From positions 23,076,896 through 23,140,895 of the forward strand of contig CM043960.1 in NCBI GenBank assembly GCA_014529385.2: DNA of 64,000 nucleotides, written 5' to 3'. Position numbers and translations under genes: made by a program. The DNA comes from Adiantum capillus-veneris (lineage: Eukaryota; Streptophyta; Polypodiopsida; Polypodiales; Pteridaceae). The notes below the pieces were generated by a model, which was not told the origin of the DNA, searched no databases, and saw only the letters and a list, made by a program, of their open reading frames with translations. Of this stretch, positions 34,658-50,797 are shown piece after piece; position 1 is the stretch's first letter; every line of letters starts with the position of its first letter.

Positions 34658-35698
34658 TTAAGGGATTTGGTTTCCAGTGGTGGAAACTGGCATGACTTCC
34701 TCATCACCGGTCATTGTTAAGGTTATTATATGGTCGTCGACAAAACTGTCTTCTGCATCTAAAACTCTTGGAGTTGAAAGAGATAGTAGATGTTGAATCA
34801 TTGATGTGCGATACCTTTGTAAATATTCCAATGTATAATTTTCCACAGCATTCTGCAAAATTAGGTTAACTCGTGGTCAATACTTCAATTAATAATACCA
34901 TCAAGTTGGTCCAAACCATAGCACGAAAATACCTTAGACATAAATGGATTCAAAGAAAAAAAAACTCTGTAGTATGTACTCTGCGTGGAGAAGACATCTC
35001 CAACCACCACAGGAATTTAGATCTGTTTGATTAGGCACTTTGACAGCTTTAAAGGTTGCCCTATAGAGTTCATGATTTCCACAAAGCCTTCCATAGACGT
35101 GAAGTAATCTTTTTACACATCTATGAGCAATGAAAGTTATCTTTTATTAACAATATTGAGGTCATCATCCATAGCCCAAATAAAAACTCAAGGTTATATA
35201 TCAACACTCACACTCTTATCTCTGAATGTGTTCCTCTTATGGAGTTGATAGTCCATACCACTAATTTGTTCAGTTCAATGCATACAAGGCTCCAATGATT
35301 ATTTGATTCATATGGAAACACCAGAGTTGTGACCTGAAGCATTGGATAGTGGACAAACCATCTCTTCAATATGCCATGAGGGGTGTTTTTTATTCGGATT
35401 GGCACAGACAACTGTGGATCTAAAACATGTATTTCAATATGGGTTTGTTGAGGGAGCTAGCTCTTTATTAAGCTACAATCAATAACAAGGATTTAATTAG
35501 AGACCAAATACAATAGTAAAGGATCTTAAAGGTAGAGAAGAGCACCTACTTTAGGCATAAATAAACAATAGAGTCTATAATTTGTGCATTGGGATCTTTC
35601 AAAATCCCAATATCAATAGAATCCAAAGCTAATTGCCGAGTACCATCAGCAAGGGGAATGGTTGCTAACAGCTCTCTTTCGCGGAATGTAAAATATCG
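34658..35698 (-). pseudogene. Ulp1/C48-type cysteine protease with short introns
   Basis: Minus-strand exons of a SUMO-protease-like (C48) domain. Segment A (35698-35550) has FRERELLATIPLADGTRQLA and ends at a donor AAA|GTAGGT. Segment B (about 35456-35214) holds LVFPYESNNHWSLVCIELNK with the catalytic-type His, then WTINSIRG, where the usual catalytic Asp appears as Asn. Segment C (35140-34933) has VPNQTDLNSCGGW with the oxyanion Gln and nucleophile Cys (35011-35009). Segment D (34852-34658) has NAVENYTLEYLQRYR. Introns B-C (35213-35141, 73 nt, phase 0) and C-D (34932-34853, 80 nt, ending TTTTGCAG) have GT-AG ends. Segment C meets D in frame only after a one-base change in a T9 run. The A-B junction frame does not match cleanly. 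The Asp-to-Asn change and the frame problems argue against activity, though the homopolymer could be a sequencing error. Confidence 0.7.
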
Positions 35699-35699
35699 T

Positions 35700-35871
35700 T
35701 GTTTCTTTCATTTAAGTCTGTGGTAACTTGCCCATAATTTCTCCTCTGTGTCTCTTCATCAGCAACAACAGTCTGTATCCTCTTTAATTTCTCTGATTCC
35801 AGGTAACGTCTTCTTCTTGCTCAGCTATGGCTCTGGTGTTCACATCATGAGTACCCTCATGAATCTTAACC
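35700..35871 (-). pseudogene. Coiled-coil-like connector between H3-like and Ulp1-like regions
   Basis: Open pieces in changing frames on the minus strand: KIHEGTHDVNTRAIAEQEED, then RRRYLESEKLKRIQTVVADE and ETQRRNYGQVTTDLNE. The charged, heptad-like second piece suggests a coiled coil. No stop-free single frame spans it. Confidence 0.35.
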
Positions 35872-36378
35872 CTATGATCCCCGTCGGCCTGGTGGTATTA
35901 GCAATATATCCTTCATTTTAGGATTAATAAACTCATTAGGGATGAGGAGCTTATCGTATCTCCAATGTACTCTCTTGAGCGTCTCACTGTCCTTGTCCAT
36001 TATTGTGACCCGGTGAGCATGAGTAGCAACAATGGTGATATCATTAAAGTACTCCAGTAAAAAATCTTCTGCTGCTTCTTGAAGACAGAGCAGGGCAACA
36101 GCCTTCCATCTCATTGTACCAACACATGCTTCCTCGCAAATTTTCCTTACTACTCTTTGGAAAGGAAGTTTAGGGATACAAAGCTCAATACATTTTTGAG
36201 CTTTTCTGATCTCTCTAAATAAACCCATGTTTCTCTGAATATTCTTCATTCTTGGTCCCTTTAATATCTTCATTGGTTTACCTGAACTTCTCTTCTTACT
36301 AGCAGACCTTCCACATGCTTTCTTTGCAAGTCATGGTCCTTTCCCTGCCTTCCTTGCTGTTGCCTTTGTTCTTTTCAT
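35872..36378 (-). pseudogene. Divergent histone H3, CENH3-like, with one in-frame TGA
   Basis: Minus-strand reading from ATG at 36378. The N-tail (KRTKATARKAGKG) resembles the H3 tail, and a TGA follows at 36333-36331. The frame then stays open to TAG at 35872. The histone fold is clear: EIRKAQK (alpha-N), KLPFQRVVRKI (alpha-1), MRWKAVALLCLQEAAEDFLL (loop 1 and alpha-2), HAHRVTIMDKD (alpha-3). Loop 1 is one residue longer than canonical H3 and has Trp where H3 has Phe, and alpha-2 reads AAED; these are features of plant centromeric H3 (CENH3). A C-terminal extension of about 30 residues (YDKLLIPNEFINP...) is absent from ordinary H3. A TTACAG just upstream of the ATG could be a splice acceptor. 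CENH3 marks centromeric nucleosomes; whether this copy is expressed is unknown. Confidence 0.75.
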
Positions 36379-36405
36379 TCCACTGTAAGAGATAAATGCA
36401 AAGGA

Positions 36406-36410
<5 letters not shown>

Positions 36411-36468
<58 letters not shown>

Positions 36469-36546
36469 GAGTGGATCACGGCACACGGGCTGAAAATTGA
36501 GATGAGAATATGGCATATCATGCACCGTGCCCAATTCTTGAATTCC

Positions 36547-36604
<58 letters not shown>
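36411..36604. repeat. Two (CT)n arrays upstream of the H3-like start
   Basis: CT arrays at 36411-36464 and about 36546-36602 flank an 80-bp unique spacer, just 5' of the H3-like ATG on the minus strand. The Arg-Glu frame across them is repeat translation. Confidence 0.9.
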
Positions 36605-36605
<1 letters not shown>

Positions 36606-36650
36606 AGGGAATTACAATGTACATTCATTGATGTGGTCAAAGAATCTTAA

Positions 36651-39125
36651 GCAACGAAGAGGACAAGGAGGGGTAGCATGTATGGTTAAGAAAAGATTGG
36701 AAGAGTTTGTATCAATTGTGAAAGATGACAGTACAAACGTTATGTATGGCTAAAAATTATGACACCAAAAAGAGCACCCATTTTTGTAGCCGGTTGCTAC
36801 ATTCCTCATCATGATTCTCCCTTTTATGCTTGCATGGATAGAGATCATCCAGTTTTTGATTTAGAAGAGAACATTTCTCATTTCAAAGGTGAAGGTGATG
36901 TATTGTATTTGGGGATATGAATGCTCGCACAAAAACATTGCAACATGATACTCAACAATTTGATATGCCATACATTTCAAGGGAGTTGGAGGAAGTTCAC
37001 ATGTATGAGGATGAGAAAGAGCTGGATCACTATGGAAATTTACTTTTACACGTGTAATAGCACGGGTATGCTCATTGCCAATGGTGTATCTTTGTGGAGT
37101 GGAACCAATGGATTTACATGTAGGAGACATAATGGGGATAGTGTGATTGACTATATGTTACTCTCCGAAGCCATCATGTATTGCATAAAGAGTTTTATGT
37201 TTGGCCAATGGACCCCGGAATCTGACTATTGGAACTTATGTATTGACCTTTCATGTGGAGAAGCAACTAAGCATGATAATCTTAGCCAAAGGAAAGATAA
37301 ATTATCACTATGCATGGATTTCAAACGGGCACCAATGTACATTGAAATGGTTGAGCAAAAATTATGGATGAAGAAGCTTCAATATGATGCACCATTGGAA
37401 ACTAAATGGGAAGCTTTCAAGAAAGTTATTTGTTCTTGTGCCGAAGAATGCTTTGCTATAAAGCATCTCCATGGTATTAACAAAGATAGATCACGCAAAA
37501 GGTGGTTTGATAAAGAATGTCAAAATGCTCGAAAGTCCTTGATAAAGCTTGATGCAACTATGGACAAAGACAACTATCAAAGTCATTTACATACATACAA
37601 GGCATTGATTCAAAAGAAGAGAAGAAGCTGGGAAGTAAAGCAACAACTTTTTCAAGTCCAAGGAAAGGCAGATGCATGTGGAATATTTTGGAGAAACTCG
37701 AGGGGCAAGCCGGTTGAGAATTTTGGTAACTTGATCTTGTGGATATGTATACACATTGTAGGCAATTATATGAGCAAGCAAATGTTGAAAAAATGCCATT
37801 TTATGATTCACTCCCACGTATGCCCTCTTTTTTTACTCTTGAGGATGTATGCGGTGGGCTTGAAAAGTTGGCCACTCGCAAAGTGGGAGATCTTCAAGGT
37901 ATCAAGCTGGAGATGAAACAAGGATGTCCGTTGCCACACCTCTCTTTGGTCTATGCATTGATCAATTTGGAACAAGTGGTACTTGACTTTATGCAAGAGA
38001 AGGCATTGAAGAGGTCACTATTTGCAATGCGGTAATCATGCTTTTGCTGTATACAGATGATGTAGTGCTTCTAGCACACACTTTAGAAGATGCACAAAAG
38101 CTTATGGTTGTCCTTGAGAACTTTTTCTTGCATAGTGGGCTGATTGTGAATGAATCCAAGACAAAGGTTATGCTTGTGAAAACCAACCATAATGAGAAGC
38201 CATGCATTGTGTACAACAATGAGACACTTGAAGTTGTTGAGAGCTTTAAGTACCTTGGCCTTGAGGTTCCCTCCAATCACAAGTGGCATGAATGTGCTAT
38301 GCGTTGTTTGGAAGCGGGAAAGAGAGCATATTATGCATTTAAGAACATGTGTAGTGCGGGAAACATCAAGTGTTGGGTTCTCAAGAAGTATCTTTTTGAT
38401 GCATTGGTGACACCGGTTCTTCTTTATGGAGTTGAAGTGTGGGGTGGGAGCATCTCAAAGTCTACTTGGAAAGAGTTTGAGAATGTTCAAAAGCGTTTTC
38501 TTACAAACTTTCTCCAAGTGAAGACACAAACACCATATATTCTCCCACTTCTTGAGTCGGGATGTCTTCCAATTGAGGTTATGGGCATGGAAAGGGTTGT
38601 GGAGTACATGATAAAGATGCGTCAAAACCCCTCACATCGACTTCCTACAATTGCATGGGAAGCAAGGAAAAAAGTTCAAAAGACGCATAAAAGCAAGATC
38701 TTGAGCACGGGATGGATGCAAAACATAAAGAAGTGGTTTGGGAGATGGGATGCATTACACTTGCTACATGATTCTTCAATTGACTCCCAAGTGAATGAAG
38801 TTTTTCTACAACGCCAATGTATTACGGCTTGGGAGAAATCCGTGGGTGACGCTTCATACATTACACCACCCATATTGCCCCCAACTACAAAATCATGTTC
38901 TTCGTTGAAAGAGGAAACCGTACTCACACTTACATGCTTGAACCTATCCCCTTGTCGGCGATATGCACTATCACAGCCATTTGGCTTAGCTCCCATTTCC
39001 TTCGATGCGAGATAGGGCGTTGGGACAATGGAGAAGAGTCAAATCGATTGTGCACATTATGCAGGGGGCTGCGCTACATAGAGGAGGGTGCTCCAAGTAG
39101 CCACTTGGTGGTCAAGGCGGGATAA
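36651..39125 (+). pseudogene. LINE ORF2 with endonuclease and RT, internally deleted
   Basis: Plus-strand non-LTR retrotransposon ORF2. Up to about 37260 an AP-endonuclease-like domain is visible: IFVAGCYIPHHDSPFY, GDMNAR (about 36914-36931), and SGTNGFTCRRHNGDSVIDYM. A basic linker follows (RKRWFDKECQNARK). Most of the RT palm is lost near 37900, where KQGCPLPHLSLVYALINLEQ follows directly after ATRKVGDLQG. The RT tail (38038-39015) is one open frame with LLLYTDDVVLLA holding the active site, then SGLIVNESKTKVM, FKYLGLEV and LLYGVEVWGG. At the end, NRLCTLCRGLRYIEE in another frame is the start of the C-terminal Cys motif, cut short. The product would nick DNA and prime cDNA on it; this copy cannot. 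Same broad type as 1287-2395. Confidence 0.85.
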
Positions 39126-39484
39126 AGCAACATGGGTGCTGTCAAAAGCGAAGGTGTAAAGAAGAGCCCGAGTGCGGTTAAAGTAAGGGTACAAAGAGCA
39201 AGGCAAGATGGAATTGGGAGCTGCAAGCTAGGCCGCAAGCTACAAACGAAGGAGAGTAGAAGGGGGTGCTACTATCGGGGTTGAACGGAGTACATGAAAT
39301 GAGGGGAGCGGGTTGTTGGTCGTGAGCCATGCAGAGAAACCAAGGGAACATTATTGTAGAGCTGATTTGGAGGTAGAAGCAGTGCTATTGACGGCCGGTT
39401 TTTGAAACCGCGACCACGAGAACCACACCCTAAGGAAGGGAAGGCATATTACCAAAAGAAGAAGAAGAAAAAAAAAACAACAAG
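39126..39484. repeat. Non-coding spacer with dispersed repeat 'B', copy 2
   Basis: Copy 2 of the repeat pair with 17189-17292 lies at about 39305-39395. An A-rich tract (39455-39480) leads into the next LTR. No gene seen. Confidence 0.5.
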
Positions 39485-40891
39485 AGCTCTTTACCATTCA
39501 CTATTTCCCCCTCCCTCTAAGCTTAACCACTAGCGGGGCGCCACCAGTTTGGCCACACCCCTCCATTATCGCCAGAAGACGGACTCTCTCTCTCTCTCTC
39601 TCCTACTGCTCGGCTCCACCAATAATCTCTCTCTCTCCTACTCTGCCGCTGCATCACCCGGCCCGGTGGGCGCATAAGACATTGGTGCCTCTGTCACACC
39701 CTCCGGCGGGCCACCACAGATATTGTATATTCTCCCTCTCTCTCTTTCAAATATTCTTTCTCTCTCTCCCTCTGCTCATCCACACCCTCGAGTGGGCCGT
39801 CTATCCCCATTTTTCCCCTCGTCCACACACCCCCTCTCTCTCACCCCCTCTCTGCCCTCCGCCTCTGCGTTGAAAGAGTTCCCAAAAAAACACAAAATAA
39901 ATAAATAAATATTTACATCTATTTACACCCCCGTTCCCACGCACGCATGCGCACACACATATACATACACACACACACGATTACGCATATATACACATAT
40001 ATGCACACACACACATATATATATATACACACACACACACGCATATACGCACACACAAATGGTAAAATACCAAAAAGAGACGGAGGATTCAACAATTACG
40101 ACACCATCAACAAAGGAAGACGACCCGAATCACGCGACATCGACAACAAAAAGAACAAAGGCGCTGAAGGCATGCCCCAGCCGACCCCAAAGTAATGAAC
40201 GTGCTACACCGACGCAACGGCAAGCTACCATTCACCGGCATCACGTGACCACGACACCCTCTTCAGTAAACCGTAGGTTATTATCATCATTTTTCAGTTT
40301 TCACCCAAGCCTTGTAAAAAGATCCCCAACTTGTAAATTTCCCTCTCTCTAGGTGATGGTCACAAAAGCCCACCTAGAGGTTTTCATTTTAATAAATCCC
40401 AAGATAAAGCAAGGGTCAACCATTCCAGGCCCACCGCCTTGCTTTGTCTCCCCGATTAGCTTACCCTAATCAAGCCAGATTACCCTAATCTAAAGCAGCC
40501 AACACCTATAAAAAGGCATTGAGAGGTCACTATCGGGGGGGGGGCAATTCATGAGAGGTCAGCACTTGGTAGAATTTTAGTGGGAGGAATTGATACCATT
40601 GGCATCACAAGAGGGGGGATTTAGTGTAATGGTTTGTTTTGGAAATTGCATCACATGAAGGACGGCTACGTCCACCTCTCGACTCCAATGGTCGATGCAC
40701 ACACACATACACATTCTTGGTAGCAAGTTTCATATCATCGAGTCGTCTTTAGAGAACGCACCAAGTAGATTCACCATCTCTTCTCCCTATCTCTCGATCC
40801 TGTTCGCTTTATCGTGATCGGCTCGAGACGTGTCATCGGCTCTCGGCGTTTTAGAGGCCGTCAGGGTTCGTGTCTCACTTTGCTCCCGTCA
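39485..40891 (+). repeat. 5' LTR of the short plus-strand element
   Basis: About 1.4 kb. It contains CT/CA-rich tracts (39585-40045), a TATA-type box TATAAAAAGG at 40507 consistent with plus-strand transcription, and ends CCCGTCA before the primer site. Short Pro/Ser-rich frames in it are not genes. Confidence 0.6.
40507..40516 (+). promoter_or_regulatory. TATA-type box in the LTR
   Basis: TATAAAAAGG within CACCTATAAAAAGGCATTG, about 385 bp from the LTR end, in the orientation of the gag knuckle. Assignment rests on sequence and position only. Confidence 0.5.
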
Positions 40892-40893
40892 TT

Positions 40894-40910
40894 TGGTGCC
40901 CCCACTGAGG
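40894..40910 (+). other. Primer-binding-site-like sequence
   Basis: TGGTGCCCCCACTGAGG begins two bases after the LTR's terminal CA and starts with TGG, as expected opposite a tRNA CCA end. The identical 17-mer lies at the start of the gypsy remnant at 26913. The tRNA is not identified. Confidence 0.55.
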
Positions 40911-41129
40911 AGGGCTTTTAAGAAACCTTCAGTTTACAATGTTGAAAGTAACGCACATCATCAAACATGGACAAAGGGATGAAGGAATTCTCTAACTAGA
41001 GGACGGAAGAGGAGGAGACTAAGGAGGCACTAGCCGCCTTCATTGAAGTACTACTGCCAGGCTGTAGTGTCGTCAGTATTCAAGAGGTAAGCTCCCAATC
41101 TCATGTTGCTCGTTCTAACCACAAATTGA

Positions 41130-41400
41130 GAGCATCAGGTGGGAGGTTTATGAAGTGCTATAACTGTTTTCAACCAAAACACACTGTCAATGAGTGCCAG
41201 CAACGAAGGTAGCAAAGGGGTTCAAATCGTCTGCATCGACATTCACCGTGAAGAAGTCACCCACATCAAAGGAGGAAAGAAAACGGTAAGACCCTTCTTT
41301 CCTAAGGAAACTACTCCAAAATGGCCTAAAGGGGCTGCTCGAGCCAAAGGTAAGGAAAAGTTAAGCCAGTCTGGAAACACATGACCCCAAAGGGAGAAGC
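41130..41400 (+). pseudogene. Gag zinc-knuckle remnant
   Basis: CYNCFQPKHTVNEC is encoded at 41156-41197, a complete CX2CX4HX4C knuckle in a short plus-strand frame that stops soon after (QQRR). The adjacent frame continues with a basic KGGKKTVRPFFPKETTPKWP stretch to 41384. This is all that remains of gag in the short element. No protease or RT follows before its 3' LTR. Confidence 0.65.
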
Positions 41401-41624
41401 ATCTGGCCAAGCAAGTGCTTCAAGCTCAGAGAGCCGGGCCGTACCCAGCTTGCCAAAGAGGAAGTCATCCAAAGCTAAACGGCGGAAGGTCGCCTATTGA
41501 TTTGCACGACACATGCGAGTGCTGCCAGTCCACTTCGACAGTCCTGAAGCAGAAGTGGTAAGGAGGTTCCCATGCCCTAAGAAAACAACAAGTGCTCTTT
41601 ACCATTCACCATTTTCCCCCCCCC

Positions 41625-42703
41625 TGTTGGACGAATACACCGCGACGGACGTCAGCATAGCGAGAACTCACCTAACATATAATGTCAACTGAGGACGAAG
41701 CTCGACCCGCATGCGCGTGTAAGCAAGCAAAGGGTGTCAAACCTCTACTCGACCGACTAATGACTACTTCCTACAGAGATATCAAATCTACATGCCATCG
41801 GTTCTGTGAATGTGAGAGTCTCCTATGATGCTACCGCAAGCCAAAAGCCCATTAGACGTTCTCGAAACGTTACGAAACTTGAGGGATATCCTATCAACAC
41901 CAATAAGCCACTCTCCCTAAGGTTCGTGACCAAAAAAACCTACCCAATACCCTCGGTGCAGAAAACGCGTAGGATGTCTGGCCGGTTTTTGTAGGTCGAC
42001 GTTTCCGAAAACTAAAGTGCCTAATCTGTAGCTCTACTCACTCTGATCGCGTGGATATGCTGAAATGAAAAAAACGGACAACAGTTACTCACCGAAACTC
42101 CAAAAGTAGCTCGCAGGTGAATCTGCCAAAACACAGACGAACGCGCGTGATGTAAGCATCAACGCGTAGCTCTCCTCGTGGGCAACACACTACTGCTCTC
42201 CGTTTGCGATTCCGACCACCGTAGCTCCTGTAGCACACACACACACACACACACACACACTCTCACTCTCTCGCAGTCTCCCAACGACACAGAAGATCAG
42301 ATTATTAGAAGTCTCCTTACAAAGATTTAGGTTTTGGCTTATATGCTAAGCCTTAGAAAACCTAATGTTCGACCAAAATGACCTGATTTGTCCCTAGGAT
42401 TCTATAGAGCTTAATTACAACACTGTGAGCTGGATTTGCTCATCCAACAAGCATCTGTGGCCAAAATACAATTACCGACTTAAAATATGAAGTTCCCGTA
42501 AACGTTACAAAAGTGGCCGTAATGGCTCAAGATAATAATAACGGGATAGTCGATGATGTCCATGAGCTTGTATCTTCACATTACAGCATCCATCTTCGTC
42601 TTCATCACTTCATCAGCATCTTTATTTGGAATCTTTAGAGAATCTTTGAGGAATCTTCATGGAATCTTTGTGGAAGTGTTGTTGAAAGGTTGACCTGTCA
42701 ACA
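41625..42703 (-). repeat. 3' LTR of the 16-kb element
   Basis: 1079 bp. It contains the half-palindrome ACGCGTAGGATGTCT at 41965-41979 and a (CA)n run near 42233-42260. It pairs with 56630-57653. Confidence 0.9.
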
Positions 42704-42715
42704 CTCTCCCCCTCC
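42704..42715 (-). other. Polypurine tract of the 16-kb element
   Basis: Coding strand GGAGGGGGAGAG immediately before the 3' LTR. Confidence 0.75.
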
Positions 42716-49960
<7,245 letters not shown>

Positions 49961-49961
49961 A

Positions 49962-50780
49962 CTAGCGTGAAAGAAAAAGAGCTTGGCCTTTTAGATGTAT
50001 GGCCCTTTCGTGTTGAGATGCTGGTTGAATCCAACATGACATGATTATTTTCTTCAATATACCTTGTTCATGCATCAATTTGTGAAGGGTATTGCTCCTA
50101 TTTGCTCGGAAATTGGTTTCACTCGGTTTTCTTTGCTCATTGATTGGAAATCCTCGGCGAGCCTTGTTGGTTGGTCTCCTTTGGCGATATAAATATGAGC
50201 TTTGTTGCTTTTGGGGACGCTTTTTGAAACCTTTATCCACCACATAAGCCGAGGTCTGTGGTTTTGGTAACCAAAGTTTCTTTTGACCCTCATAATAGCC
50301 TTGCTCTGCTAAGTTGTCGTGGGAGGCTATCCATCCCATGTGTTTACCTTTCGTCAATTGGCTAGGATCATTTACCCATATTGGGTCCTTGACCTTGATT
50401 TCTTCAGCTTTGATGTAGACCTTTGAAGATTTTTGTCGACGATGATCTCCCAGTGTAGGGTATTTTGGTTGAAAAACTTTCTTTGGAGTCTGCCTTGGGC
50501 GTGGAAGCGTATTGACCGTTGATATAGAAGAATTGTCTTGAACCTGAGTGGGTTGGACTGAAGACTCTGATTTAAGGGGCTGCTTCTGCTGGTAGGACAT
50601 TTGTGGGCTCATTTTGGCTTTGCCTTTGTCGGAAGCCGATAATTTTGGAGCAGTAGTAGGCTTGATTTCTTGAGAGCTAGTCGTGATGACCATTGTTGAA
50701 AATTCACGTTCTTCTGCCAATGTTTTTGCCCAGTGCTTGAACAAAATAAAATGTGTACTCATTTTGGAGGAATCCACCAC
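49962..50780 (-). CDS. C-terminal gag/protease-like ORF of the 16-kb element
   Basis: A 272-codon basic, Gln/Ser/Lys-rich frame, in a different frame from the upstream ORF but open upstream across the junction (about 50830), suggesting a frameshift. It contains Pro/Ser-rich linkers (TLPRPRQTPKKVFQPKYPTL) and a basic block (KKRPQKQQSSYLYRQRRPTN). No catalytic motif seen. It may be a nucleocapsid or linker region. Not recognised. Confidence 0.4.
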   Translation of the reverse strand: MVDSSKMSTHFILFKHWAKTLAEEREFSTMVITTSSQEIKPTTAPKLSASDKGKAKMSPQMSYQQKQPLKSESSVQPTQVQDNSSISTVNTLPRPRQTPKKVFQPKYPTLGDHRRQKSSKVYIKAEEIKVKDPIWVNDPSQLTKGKHMGWIASHDNLAEQGYYEGQKKLWLPKPQTSAYVVDKGFKKRPQKQQSSYLYRQRRPTNKARRGFPINEQRKPSETNFRANRSNTLHKLMHEQGILKKIIMSCWIQPASQHERAIHLKGQALFLSR

Positions 50781-50797
50781 TAGGAATTTGTCTTTGA

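Noticed and set aside
41806-41994. 62-codon frame repeated almost exactly at 56722-56955
   Set aside because: Lies inside the paired LTRs of the 16-kb element, and the similarity is explained by LTR duplication.
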